64,000 nt of DNA from contig OZ241848.1 of NCBI GenBank assembly GCA_965202795.1, positions 2,425,762 through 2,489,761 of the forward strand, given 5' to 3'. Of this stretch, positions 44,946-54,346 are shown piece after piece. The position numbers and the translations under genes were made by a program. The number at the start of each line of letters is the position of its first letter. Position 1 is the first letter of the stretch. Source of the stretch: JACOND01 sp965202795. GTDB lineage: Bacteria; Bdellovibrionota; Bdellovibrionia; Bdellovibrionales; UBA1609. The notes under the pieces are model-generated. The model was not told the origin of the DNA, did no database searches, and saw only the letters and a list, made by a program, of their open reading frames with translations.

Positions 44946-45560
44946 TCAAGCAAAAAAACAAGAAAATAAAAGCCTCCCCCCTTATCCCCCAGGCGACGCG
45001 CCGCGCAATAAAAGGAGGGGAATGATGGCTTTCCCCCCACAGAAAATCAGCTGAAACCCCTAACATAAGGGGGCGGACGGCTCCGGGCCGCGGCAAAAAC
45101 TCAGCCATCCCTGGGCCCCCTCTTGGCAGGGAGGCTCCCCGCCTCCTTGGCAGCGCTTCGCCGGCCCGCCCGAGCCTCCTGGCAGGGAGGCTCCCCGCCG
45201 CCAGATCTCCACTCCCCCCCCCCCGGCCCCCAGCGGGGCCGAACCCGCCTGCGGAAACAGCCACGAAGCCAGTCCTCCGCCGCCGACAGGGAGGGATGGC
45301 ACAAGGCCGTCCATCGGAAACAAGCTCCCCAGTTCCAACGCTGAACCTCCATTTTCCCCTCTCTCAGCGCCAAATCGTCATTTCGTCTTGGTCCCAGCGC
45401 CGAACCTCTGTTTTTTCCCGCTCCCAGCCTGAACCCCTGTTTTCCCCGCTCTCAGCGCCGGAGCCAGCGCTTCCCCCTGCCCCTGCCTCTCTCTGCTCTC
45501 CCTCCCTGACAAAAAAAACCGCTTTGCTCATTTTCCATAGCAAAAAGCCTTAAAAAGCTA
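44946..45560. repeat. GC-rich repeat block A (cassette spacer)
   Basis: Shares long stretches with blocks at 51520-52490 and 59090-59790 in the same orientation: AAATAAAAGCCTCCCCCC, GGCTTTCCCCCCACAGAAAA, GGCAAAAACTCAGCCA, CAGGGAGGCTCCC units, and about five tandem 28-30-bp units of the CAGCGCCGAACCTC type (45335-45480). No frame is kept open between blocks, so it is non-coding. It lies upstream of the Avs/AbiTii cassette. Confidence 0.75.
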
Positions 45561-45646
45561 TCCTGATAGCCGCCCACAGCTGCCGAAAAAGCCTATGGCC
45601 AAGCGGCTCTCTTCCTTATGCCTGAGAGGGTGCTGAATTATTGATA

Positions 45647-47554
45647 TCACTTGTTGTTATCTTCAAAAATACCGCGGGCGCGGGTTAAATATATTTTAAA
45701 CAAATATCCTTTAATTTTTTTCTGGATTTTAGGATTCTTTAATACAAATATATCAAGGGTTACAAAAAGGACTGCAAGAATATAGGTGATAACCCATGAA
45801 GAGGAACTCCATAAGCGAAAAAAAGTCACCCCAGCCGCCTGAAGCAAGATAAAGAAAACAGTTAAAGCCCAAAAACAGCGATTCGCTTTTTTCTTACAAC
45901 TCCAATATAGTTTGTTTTTTATGTCGTCATTTTGTTTTTGTAATTTATCAAGTCTCTTTTGAGTTGTTTCATGAGCCTTTTGTTCTGCTTTTAATTTTTC
46001 AAATTCTTCTTTTTTAATCTCTCTTGTTATCCTTGTTAAGGTTTCTGTAACAGTCTCTTTATCTAACGCCGATACATCTCCATGAGTGAGATTCATCAGC
46101 TCATCATTTGCTAGTTTGCTCCGAAGAAGCTGATGATCTTTTGCTGTAATCTTGCCTTCTTTTTCAAGCCGTTCAATTTCATTTAGACATTTATTCAAAA
46201 TTTCTGTAGATGGACGAAGAGCTGCATAAGAAAAAGCCAAAACTTCCATTTTTGGAAGATCAATAGCTCCCATTGGAGTCTTTAGCCATGCCATATTCGC
46301 TAAACTAAAACTGGTGATGACACTTGACACTTGCCGCAGCTCTTCATGTTTTCTTCCATATCTATGAGCTGCCTTCGCAAATGCTGAATTGCTGCTTACA
46401 AGAACAGCCTTAGATCTTTCAACAGTATCTGGAGCAATCCCCTTTCTCAAAATATATATGCTGCGAACTGAATTGATGTCATTCTCTTTTGCCCGCTGTT
46501 TATGCTGCGGCATTTCATCTTCAAGAACACTGTCAAATGCAGTTTCATCAATTTGAAAACTGCGCTCATATTGAGGGGTTTGCTCTATTTTAATGTGAAA
46601 CTCTGACAGCTTGTCATCAATTTGTTGAGCTATAAGAAGAAGGTCAGACTTTGTGCGGCCGCTATAACGAGCTTCCCTGATAATGCTTCCCGCTCCTCTT
46701 GGATGCTCCAGATATTCAGCCGCTGTTTCTATTACACCTTTAAGCTCATCTTTCAAATGTGAAAAAACAGCCACTTTGCCATTAAGCTTGAGCAATAAAT
46801 CTATCAACCTTTTTACAGCATCTCTTTTATGCTCAATATCTAAGCCCAGTAATTGCAAAAGAAGAGGGGTATCAAAATAAAAAGTCACCCCTTTATATGT
46901 TTCAGGAGTTTGCTCAAGATCCGGACAAGTCAAAGCATTGGCAAACATATGCCCCTGCATTAAAATCATAAAGCTTTCAAATCTTTCTGGACTTGTTTTT
47001 TGTAATTTAATGACATATTTGCTCACAAGAACAATATCGCCTGTATAGCTTTCTTGAATATCAGGGATAGCTGTCCCTCTTAAATACGCTTTTAGGCATG
47101 GAATATTAAACTTTGAAAGAAAAAACAGCAATGCTTTTTCTGCTCTTTCATTAGAGTCAATGGGAGATACAGTGGATTTAGAAAAGTCAATTAACCCTGA
47201 TATAATCGCTTGAATATGTCTTTTTGCCTCACTCTTTTTTGCTGCTATATTTGAGGCCGGCAGGGAGCCTGTAATTTTATAAACTCCTTCATCTTTTTTA
47301 ATTGGATGATCTCGCGTAATTCGTTTTAAAACTAATTGTATAGAGCGATCTGGAATATCCAAACCATATTTTTTTAGAATGGAATCATGGATTTGCTGAG
47401 CCTTCACAATGTCCGGTTTTTCAGTTACAAGAATATCTAAAATAAAAGGCTTTAAATGGTTAAGATAATCCCCGCCTTGATCAATCGTGACCTTCAGTAT
47501 TGCCAAGCTTGTAAGTGTTGATGTTTCTGTCATGACTCCAATCCCTTTTTTCAT
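45647..47554 (-). CDS. Winged-helix/PIN-like protein with two C-terminal membrane helices
   Basis: 635 residues. Residues about 55-95 look like a winged helix (IPDRSIQLVLKRITRDHPI, GVYKIT). A PIN-like nuclease domain follows: VTFYFDTPLLLQLLGLD (first Asp), HLKDELKGVIETA (Glu), KENDINSVRSIYILRKG (Asp) and AVLVSSNSAFAKAA, where the last acidic position is Asn. A coiled coil (KKEEFEKLKAEQKAHETTQKR) leads to two membrane helices near the end (FWALTVFFILLQAAGVTFF, VITYILAVLFVTLDIFVL). So a possible membrane-bound RNase. It starts 16 bp after the TrlF-like gene and is probably co-transcribed. Initiation at the Met of MTETS (47533) is also possible. Confidence 0.65.
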   Translation of the reverse strand: MKKGIGVMTETSTLTSLAILKVTIDQGGDYLNHLKPFILDILVTEKPDIVKAQQIHDSILKKYGLDIPDRSIQLVLKRITRDHPIKKDEGVYKITGSLPASNIAAKKSEAKRHIQAIISGLIDFSKSTVSPIDSNERAEKALLFFLSKFNIPCLKAYLRGTAIPDIQESYTGDIVLVSKYVIKLQKTSPERFESFMILMQGHMFANALTCPDLEQTPETYKGVTFYFDTPLLLQLLGLDIEHKRDAVKRLIDLLLKLNGKVAVFSHLKDELKGVIETAAEYLEHPRGAGSIIREARYSGRTKSDLLLIAQQIDDKLSEFHIKIEQTPQYERSFQIDETAFDSVLEDEMPQHKQRAKENDINSVRSIYILRKGIAPDTVERSKAVLVSSNSAFAKAAHRYGRKHEELRQVSSVITSFSLANMAWLKTPMGAIDLPKMEVLAFSYAALRPSTEILNKCLNEIERLEKEGKITAKDHQLLRSKLANDELMNLTHGDVSALDKETVTETLTRITREIKKEEFEKLKAEQKAHETTQKRLDKLQKQNDDIKNKLYWSCKKKANRCFWALTVFFILLQAAGVTFFRLWSSSSWVITYILAVLFVTLDIFVLKNPKIQKKIKGYLFKIYLTRARGIFEDNNK

Positions 47555-47569
47555 TAACAGGAAATTTTG

Positions 47570-50377
47570 CTATCGTTGTTTAAAATTATATTTTTGCTCT
47601 CTCTTGAGAAATGCCTCTTCTCCTCCTTCTAAAATTTCACAGGCATGCTGCCGGATTCCTTTCTTTAACAATATAGATTGTTGTTTAGAATTTACAAAAT
47701 TATTTTCCAACGCTCCAGAAACATATTCAAACTTATATTTTTCATTTTCTCTTCCTTGTTCCTGCCCTTCCTGATTTGCAACAATTACCTCTTCAGAGTC
47801 TGCCCCAACAGTCAAATTCGGATTGTGTGTGACAATAATGATCTGCCGCTCCTTTTTCTTTCTTTTGATAAAAGACACCAGATCATGATAAACAGATCTG
47901 TTATCTAAATCATCTTCTGGCTGATCCAGAAGTATAGGCCATTCCTCACTGCTCAGATCAATCAATAATCTCAGCAAAACCAATCCTTTTTTTCCTGGAG
48001 ACATTTTATCCAAAAAATCATTTTTATAAGAAATTTTAAAATCTAAATCAAAATAATTTTCTAACAGTTTAACAATTGCATCTTTTGCATCTTTGTTTCT
48101 TATGGTTTTAATTTCTCCTCTAATCACTGAATTAAAAACAGACTCAATAAAATTAAGATGCTTGGCTTGTTCATACTGGTATTGATATTCATCTTTCCAT
48201 TTTGCTGAATCATTAGAAGCCTTTTTCTTTATGTCTCTTTTATTCAAACAGCTATTGATAACCTCATCATTGAATTTCTGCTCATTAAAGCCAATAAGAA
48301 TTTTCAGAGAAATATCTTGGAGTTGATTTTCATATTTTTTAAATTCATTTCTCATAGAGTTATAAACTTCAAAGACTTTTCTGTATGCAGAAATTATTTC
48401 TTCTTTTTTTGAATTATAAGACTTCCTTTTCGCCTCAAATTGTTTTTTGAGAATTGCAATCTGATTCAATTTATATTGCTCTTTTTGTATTTCTTCGTAT
48501 TTCTTTTTTAACTCGCTCTGCAGCTGAACTCTGCCCATTAGAGGTTTAAAGTTTTCTCTTGTGTTTTCAATGTCTTTTGTTTTTGATCTGATTTTATTAT
48601 CTGTAAATGAAACAGCATTTTTTATTAAAGCCTCTATCTCATTTTTAGTGTTTTTGAAAATTTCATTCATTTTTTCAAATTGATTTTTTACTTCTATATC
48701 CCCTAAAGATGATAATTGATCTGCGCATAGTTTTTTAACATTATCTATATTTTTTATAACTTCAGAATTAAGCAGAAGAATAATTTTTTTGTCTTCATCT
48801 AAAATAGACAGCTCAGTTTTCAGCCTTTTTCCTGTTTTGAGCAAAGATTCATATTGCTGCCTTTCTATTTCTTTCAAACCGGATTTATTTTGAATTTCAT
48901 TGGATGTTTTTTTCAGTTGTTCAATGTATTTATTAATTCCTGTTTCTTCTCCATATTTTTTTATGTTTTCCTGAATTTCTAAAATTTCCTGTCTGAGCTG
49001 AAATATAATCGTAATATTTGACTGGATTGTTTGAAGCAGTTTTTTGACTTCAGAATTGCTTTTATCATAATTTGTTTTTATATTTTCATCTTGCAGCAAA
49101 ACATCTTTAACAAATTTGTTTAATGCCGCCTTGCTTTTAATATCCATTTCTGAAAGCTTGTTGAGATAATTTTGCGGAATATATATAATTTTTCGGGTTT
49201 TTGCCTGGCTGCCTCCAGAGCTTTGAAGATAAGTTTTCCCGCCATCCGCCCATACAACCTCAAAATTAAAATCTGAAAGCTGATCATATTTTTCATTTAA
49301 AGGCTGGCTTGAAAATCTATGGCTGACCTCATCATGATCTATTGTTTTAGCGATATAATACAATAATAAAGATTTCCCTGTAGATTTTCCTCCAATAATT
49401 GTGGTTAAATTTTGGTTCAGCTCAATAATGTCTGGCAGAAAATTCGTTCCCTGAGAATTGTCAATAAAGCGAACTTTATCAATTACATAATAAGGTTTTT
49501 TGTTTTCTGGAGCGCTATATCCAAGATAGACTCTGTCCGCTGGCTCAAATAATATTTGTTTTAATCCTTCAAATGTTTTGTCTGCTTTTATCCAAGCCAT
49601 ATAAGATTCTTGTCCCAAGCGCTTTCGGCAATCTTCAAAAGAATGACAGTCAGAAGTGGAGATAACCGATTTTTCAGGTGCTCTTATATCTTTATTTTCA
49701 TAACGATCAGATCTTAAAAACCATTCTTTATCTCTTTCTTTTCCAAAGATAAAATCACAAAATTTATCTACTTCATCTGATAAAACTTTTTTTCTTTTTG
49801 ATTCCCCTTGCTCTTGTCCATATATAAATCCACCTTGTCCTCTATATGCGCCGGCAATTAAATATGGCTTGTCTTTTCCAAAGGTAGAGTCTAAAGAAGA
49901 TCTTATTTCTTTTAAATCAACAGAAACAGTATCATATCCTATGATATCAAGATCTTCTGGTTTGCAAGAAAAATTATTTCCTTCTGCTTTTGTTTGAGTT
50001 GTTTTTAGATTAGATAAAAAAGTTTTAATTTTTTTCAGGGGACAATAATTGTCAAAAATTAAGTGGATGTGGATCTCCTCGCCTGCTTTGTTTGCGCTTA
50101 TATTTAACCTAAGCTCAATATTTGGAAAAAACACTTTATCTTTAAATTCTGGCTTGTTTTGCGTTTTCTCAAGTATCTTTTCATAATTTTCAATGGAAAA
50201 ATAATCAGTAATACCAAAAACCTCTACATCTGAATCCTTTAAATAACCAAGAAATGTATCCCAAATATCTGTATCTGTATTGTTCTCAGGTGTATATTGA
50301 TCAGCATGTTTTGCTCCAGGAGCATGAACCTGCAAATCCCATTTCCTCCAAACAGATCCTTTTGTAAGATAGTTCAT
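47570..50377 (-). CDS. TrlF-like PHP-SMC ATPase
   Basis: 935 residues. PHP phosphoesterase/nuclease domain at the N terminus: WRKWDLQVHAPG (the usual HxH is QVH) and EVFGITDYFSIENYEKIL. An ABC/SMC-type ATPase follows: Walker A IGGKSTGKSLLLYY, a long coiled coil (about 440-680), signature SPGKKGLVLLRLL, Walker B WPILLDQPEDDLDNR, and H-loop IIIVTHNPNLTVGADSEE. AAAGGAAA lies upstream of the start. Proteins of this kind are found in defence islands; ATPase-coupled sensing of DNA with nuclease release is the usual model but is not proven for TrlF. The PIN gene downstream and the HEPN gene upstream are likely partners. Confidence 0.85.
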   Translation of the reverse strand: MNYLTKGSVWRKWDLQVHAPGAKHADQYTPENNTDTDIWDTFLGYLKDSDVEVFGITDYFSIENYEKILEKTQNKPEFKDKVFFPNIELRLNISANKAGEEIHIHLIFDNYCPLKKIKTFLSNLKTTQTKAEGNNFSCKPEDLDIIGYDTVSVDLKEIRSSLDSTFGKDKPYLIAGAYRGQGGFIYGQEQGESKRKKVLSDEVDKFCDFIFGKERDKEWFLRSDRYENKDIRAPEKSVISTSDCHSFEDCRKRLGQESYMAWIKADKTFEGLKQILFEPADRVYLGYSAPENKKPYYVIDKVRFIDNSQGTNFLPDIIELNQNLTTIIGGKSTGKSLLLYYIAKTIDHDEVSHRFSSQPLNEKYDQLSDFNFEVVWADGGKTYLQSSGGSQAKTRKIIYIPQNYLNKLSEMDIKSKAALNKFVKDVLLQDENIKTNYDKSNSEVKKLLQTIQSNITIIFQLRQEILEIQENIKKYGEETGINKYIEQLKKTSNEIQNKSGLKEIERQQYESLLKTGKRLKTELSILDEDKKIILLLNSEVIKNIDNVKKLCADQLSSLGDIEVKNQFEKMNEIFKNTKNEIEALIKNAVSFTDNKIRSKTKDIENTRENFKPLMGRVQLQSELKKKYEEIQKEQYKLNQIAILKKQFEAKRKSYNSKKEEIISAYRKVFEVYNSMRNEFKKYENQLQDISLKILIGFNEQKFNDEVINSCLNKRDIKKKASNDSAKWKDEYQYQYEQAKHLNFIESVFNSVIRGEIKTIRNKDAKDAIVKLLENYFDLDFKISYKNDFLDKMSPGKKGLVLLRLLIDLSSEEWPILLDQPEDDLDNRSVYHDLVSFIKRKKKERQIIIVTHNPNLTVGADSEEVIVANQEGQEQGRENEKYKFEYVSGALENNFVNSKQQSILLKKGIRQHACEILEGGEEAFLKREQKYNFKQR

Positions 50378-50487
50378 TTTTTTATTTCCTTTTATAGTAT
50401 AATCTGAATTTTTATATTTTGGATAAGACTTTTCCTTGTCATTTAAAACTCTTTTGGTTATCTCAGGTTACTGCTTTTTTGCGCCCT

Positions 50488-51282
50488 TTAGATGTGTTGG
50501 AGGCAATTATCCAATTTTCTATGAAGGAAAGAAATAAGGGAGAAATAATCTATTATATCATCCTCTCCTTTCCAAAGTATCTTCGGCTGATGGGCCAATG
50601 GATTCCTGACAGCTGAAAAACATCCCTTCAATAAAGATGAAAACCCCTTGTGTTCGCTCCTTTCAGTTTCAGTTTGCAATTTGTTGAATGCAAGAAGGGG
50701 CTGATTTATTGAAAAGACTTTGTCCACAAGAGCAGAACCATCTTTATCTCTTATTCCTGACTCATCTCTTATGCGCTCCGCCAAGCCCTTAGTGGCCTCA
50801 AAAACAGCATGAAACAAATTGTCCCGCATAAGCTCCGCTTTGCAATACTTCAATACTTCTGGATGAATATTTCTTCCTCTAAACTTTGATTGAATTGTTT
50901 GAACTCTCCTCTCCGCCTCATCCAAAGACTGCGCCTGCTCGCATTTTTTAAACCTCCCGTTTTTTCCATATTTTAAACCTGAAAAAGCTAAAATCTTGTT
51001 AAATTCTTGTCTGTATTCTTCAAATTCGCCTGCCCTGCCAATAAACCGGGAAGGGTCAAGAATTGTTGCGCAAATATCCAACACTTTATTTGCAAACCCA
51101 TTTTTTTCTTGAAGTTCATTAAATATCGAATTAAGGCGCTTCCACTTGGTGGATTCTCCAGAATTGTCAGGAATATTTTTAGCTTTTAAAAAATTTGTGA
51201 TCTTTGTTCCTGTCGCGCATTCCCCCAGCAAGTGGGAAACAGTCTCTATAGCGCCAACAGTTAATTTAGGTATTTGATCCAT
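50488..51282 (-). CDS. TIGR02391-type HEPN protein
   Basis: 264 residues. The C-terminal half carries the HEPN-like RNase motif FSAVRNPLAHQPK (Rx4H) preceded by a helix (LFHAVFEATKGLAERIRDESG), as in TIGR02391 proteins. The N-terminal half (IPKLTVGAIETVSHLLGECA) is helical and may bind DNA or the partner. HEPN nucleases cut RNA in many toxin and abortive-infection systems. It is 110 bp upstream of the TrlF-like gene on the same strand, giving a HEPN-TrlF-PIN order. Its GC content is a little higher than that of TrlF. Confidence 0.72.
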   Translation of the reverse strand: MDQIPKLTVGAIETVSHLLGECATGTKITNFLKAKNIPDNSGESTKWKRLNSIFNELQEKNGFANKVLDICATILDPSRFIGRAGEFEEYRQEFNKILAFSGLKYGKNGRFKKCEQAQSLDEAERRVQTIQSKFRGRNIHPEVLKYCKAELMRDNLFHAVFEATKGLAERIRDESGIRDKDGSALVDKVFSINQPLLAFNKLQTETERSEHKGFSSLLKGCFSAVRNPLAHQPKILWKGEDDIIDYFSLISFLHRKLDNCLQHI

Positions 51283-51519
51283 CTTGCTCCTCTAAAAGCA
51301 TCTTCGCGATGCTTAGTTTTGTTGAAAATATTGGCCCCATGCCTTCTGTATCTTTTTTAAACTGCTCTCTTTATTATAAAAACCGGCTCAATCTCAAGCA
51401 TCATACGGCTAAACCTTACCTTATATCTCCTCCCTCCCTTCCTGTCCAAGGCTTGCCCTTAAATCCATTAAAATTTAAGGACTTCCATTCATAAAACACA
51501 GCCTAAAGGGAGTCAACAA
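51283..51519. other. Gap upstream of the HEPN gene, nothing recognised
   Basis: Roughly 240 bp of AT-rich then mixed DNA with no gene; likely promoter region of the HEPN-TrlF-PIN unit. The GC-rich block follows. Confidence 0.4.
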
Positions 51520-52490
51520 AAAAAAGCGAAAAAAATAAAAGCCTCCCCCCTTATCCCCCAGGCGACGCGCTGCGCAATAAAAGGAGGGGAATGATGGCTT
51601 TCCCCCCACAGAAAATCACCTGAAGCCCCTAACAAAGGGGGCGGGCGGCCCCAGGCCACAGCAAAAACTCAGCCAGCCCCTGAGCCTCCCCCCTGACAGG
51701 GAGGCCACCTGCCGCCAGAACTCCACTCCCCCCGGCCCCCAGAGCTAAATCTGCCTGTGGGAACGGCCGCGAGGCCAGCCCTCAAGCGCCGACAGGGGGG
51801 AACAGCACAAGGCCGTCCATCGGAAAAAAGCTCCCCAGTTCCAACGCTGAACCTCCATTTCGTCTTGGTCCCAGCGCTGAACTTCTGCTTTTTCCAGATC
51901 TCAACGCTGAACCTCCGTTTTCCCTGCTCTCAGTGCCGGAACCAGCTCTTCCCCCCAGCCCCCGCCTCTCTCTGCTCTCCCACCTGACAAAACCCCTTTC
52001 GCCCATTACCGTGCCAAAAAGCACTGCCCCGCTCAAGCCAAAGCTCTGCCCAGCCGCCCGCCCACTCTCTCCGCTTTCCCCCAGATCCCAACGCTGAACC
52101 TCCATTTTCCCCCGCTCCCAGCGCCAAATCTCCATTTCGTCTTGGTCCCAACGCCGAACCTCTGTTTTTTCCCGCTCCCAGCCTGAACCCCTGTTTTCCC
52201 CGCTCTCAGCGCCGGAGCCAGCGCTTCCCCCTGCCCCTGCCTCTCTCTGCTCTCCCTCCCCTAACAACCCCCCTGCTTCGCCTATTACCGCGGCAAAAGA
52301 CCTCTCCCCGCTCCAGCCAAAACGCCGCCCAGCCGCCGCGCGCGCTCTCTGCTTTTTCCCGCTCCCAGCGCGCGGGCGCAACGAATCCAGCTCAAACATT
52401 TCTCAGACGCTCCCCCTTCCTACCGTCCGAGTATGGGCGCTCCCAAAATTGCGCATAATAACCATTCATCGGCTATCGCCTTCCCCTCTC
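51520..52490. repeat. GC-rich repeat block B (cassette spacer)
   Basis: The longest of three related blocks. It begins like block A (AAATAAAAGCCTCCCCCC, GGCTTTCCCCCCACAGAAAA), contains GGAACGGCCGCGAGGCCAG, two arrays of 28-30-bp CAGCGCCGAACCTC-type units (51836-51945, 52080-52220), and ends with the 120-bp sequence repeated at 37432. A long minus-strand frame across it is not kept in the other blocks, so it is taken as non-coding. Confidence 0.75.
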
Positions 52491-52767
52491 CCCTTTTTTT
52501 TAGAGCGGGGGTAAAGCATTATCTGGGGAGGGCGGAGCCGCGCGGGCAACAGGCGATCGAGCGCTATTCAGCGGACTGCCGGGACAAAGTGGCAGAGACT
52601 CGGCTTGCTTTTATGCTCCGGGGCTTTGAGCTTTAATTTATAACAAAACAGGCGGTATATGATGATTCAGAGGCTGCCGGCTTTGACTGGATTCGCAAAA
52701 CCATGCCCATCGGCGTTCTGTTTGAATGACCGGCCGCATGAATGCCGGACAGGGCAAAGGAAAAAAC

Positions 52768-53004
52768 ATGCTCCAGGCAATCAACCAGGCAATCAAAAAT
52801 ATTTTTAGAAAAAAGACCCTTAGGGAGCTTTTAGAAAACAGGCTCGCTGAAATAGAGGAATGCCTGGAAGACGATGTCTTTAAAGATGGGCCTGTTTTTT
52901 CCTCATTAGAAGACTGCTGCAAAGAGCATCTTAAAGAAAGTTATGAAGACGAAAGGGATTTTTTAAAAAAAGTCCTTGATCGCTATGAAGAAACTTTAGG
53001 CTGA
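52768..53004 (+). CDS. Small hypothetical protein
   Basis: 78 residues from ATG 52768 (AAAGGAAAA upstream). Charged, helical product: MLQAINQAIKNIFRKKTLRE, then ENRLAEIEECLEDDVFK and DERDFLKKVLDRYEETL, likely a coiled coil. It is the only plus-strand candidate between blocks B and the repeat gene at 53855. No family recognised; it could be a small toxin-antitoxin or regulatory protein, without evidence. Confidence 0.5.
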   Translation: MLQAINQAIKNIFRKKTLRELLENRLAEIEECLEDDVFKDGPVFSSLEDCCKEHLKESYEDERDFLKKVLDRYEETLG

Positions 53005-53123
53005 ACAAAATCCGCGAAAAAAAACCTCTAAAGCCTCTGAAAGCAAAGCGCCGCCTGATCCCGCCCCGCGCGGTTTTTCAGAATTTTGAAGGAGCTTATA
53101 AGGCGCCGGCGGCTTGTTATACA

Positions 53124-53216
53124 GGAGTTTATAAATATTCTGACATTGAATAGCATTTTTTAAAGAAGGCTTTATTAGAAAGTTTCAATAATTTTGTCGG
53201 AATATTTGTGAACTCC
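53124..53216. mobile_element. MITE-like palindromic element, copy 1
   Basis: 93 bp with imperfect terminal inverted repeats of about 25 bp (GGAGTTTATAAATATTCTGAC at the left; the right end reads the same in reverse complement with few changes). The reverse complement of 63338-63430 is about 85-90% identical over the whole length and has the same 93-bp length. No coding capacity. A non-autonomous element or a structured RNA is possible. Confidence 0.8.
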
Positions 53217-53261
53217 TTAATAAAGCCAGCTTTGCGCGCCATTGGTATGATTGCAAGGAGC

Positions 53262-53296
53262 GCCCCCGCCCTAATCAAGCGGGGGCCTTGGTTTTT
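53262..53296 (+). terminator. GC hairpin with T-rich tail
   Basis: GCCCCCGC (53262-53269) and GCGGGGGC (53279-53286) with AAGG/CCTT flanks and GGTTTTT after. It could end transcripts that begin near the small gene at 52768. Confidence 0.55.
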
Positions 53297-53478
53297 AGCC
53301 AAAAACAGCAATATTTGCCGAGGCCGCCCCCCCTTAAGGCCAGGGCTGAAGTCCAGTTTTTTATAAATTTTGCTTATTTGCCGCTTTGCGTCAAAAATCT
53401 AGCCATAAAGCCGGCTTATTTTCGGTTTTTCTCATTTTTGGGGCTTGATCTGCCTGGCCTGGGCGGTTATGTTTCAGG

Positions 53479-53507
53479 CATGTTCCCCGCGCGAGCGGGG
53501 ATGATTC
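53479..53507. repeat. Isolated type I-E-like CRISPR repeat
   Basis: GTTCCCCGCGCGAGCGGGGAT (53482-53502) differs by one base from the core of the classic type I-E repeat; the palindrome CCCCGC-GCGA-GCGGGG is perfect. No second repeat at 61-bp spacing and no cas gene were found, so this is not an array. Confidence 0.5.
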
Positions 53508-53854
53508 AGGTCCTGAAAAATTCTCAAGCAATGAGACACTTTGCCCCCCCGCCGGGCCTGGAAATCCAGGCCGAGGCTTGTTTGCCTGGCCGGGGCGCCC
53601 TGATCAGGTCATGAAATCTTTTTTGTTGCTTTTGCTGTATTTGGCGGCCCCAGGACCGGCGGCCAAAAGCTGAATATACATAGTAAAAAGAATTTTTTTA
53701 TGGCCTGTTTTGGCCTGTTTGCCTGGGGGATCGTGGCCGCGCCGGCCTGATATAATTTTAGAAAGTCTGGACTAATGGCCGGCCATCCCCTATTATTAGA
53801 GATGCCAAAGGAATTGGTTCCTGTGGCTATTTTAAAAACATGAAGGAGGAAATC

Positions 53855-54346
53855 ATGCTTAGAGAAAAAACAAAAACCGCTTTGGGAAGTCCCTTTAGAG
53901 AAAAGCCAAAATCAGGCTTGGGAAGTTCTTTTAAAGGGCAGTCATCCCCCGCTTTAGGGAATCTCATTGGAGGACTGCAAGCCCCCGGCTTGGGAAGTCC
54001 CTTTAGAGAAAAGCCAAAATCAGGCTTGGGAAGCTCTTTTAAAGGGCAGTCATCCCTCGCTTTAGGGAATCTCATTGAAGGACTGCAAGCCCCCGGCTTG
54101 GGAAGTCCCTTTAGAGAAAAGCCAAAATCAGGCTTGGGAAGTTCTTTTAAAGAGCAGTCATCCCTCGCTTTAGGGAATCTCATTGGAGGACTGCAAGCCC
54201 CCGGCTTGGGAAGTCCCTTTAGAGAAAAGCCAAAATTTAATAAGGAAAACCGGTGCCCAAAAGAGAGTTTAACTGTGTCTTCTGTGTCCTGTTTTGTCAG
54301 GTTTTCCGTGGTGATCGTGGCCACAATAGAAAAAAAGGAGATTTAG
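53855..54346 (+). CDS. Dodecapeptide-repeat protein
   Basis: 163 residues from ATG 53855 (AAGGAGGA upstream). After MLREKTKTA come three full copies of a 36-residue unit made of three 12-residue repeats: LGSPFREKPKSG, LGSSFKGQSSPA, LGNLIGGLQAPG. DNA period is 108 bp with a 36-bp sub-period. A further LGSPFREKPK is followed by a unique end containing a hydrophobic stretch (SCFVRFSVVIVATIEKKEI). No family is recognised. Near-identical repeats suggest recent expansion; whether it is translated is unproven, though the ribosome binding site is strong. Confidence 0.55.
   Translation: MLREKTKTALGSPFREKPKSGLGSSFKGQSSPALGNLIGGLQAPGLGSPFREKPKSGLGSSFKGQSSLALGNLIEGLQAPGLGSPFREKPKSGLGSSFKEQSSLALGNLIGGLQAPGLGSPFREKPKFNKENRCPKESLTVSSVSCFVRFSVVIVATIEKKEI

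Noticed and set aside
51782..52399. A 205-residue minus-strand frame with WERG/MEVQRW-like 10-residue repeats
   Set aside because: It comes from 28-30-bp non-coding repeats; the frame is not kept open in the related blocks at 45 and 59.5 kb.
52433..52730. Two short adjacent frames (ending MLRGFEL and MPIGVLFE) that could be a broken gene
   Set aside because: The pieces are in different frames with a stop between them, and I cannot match either to a family with confidence.
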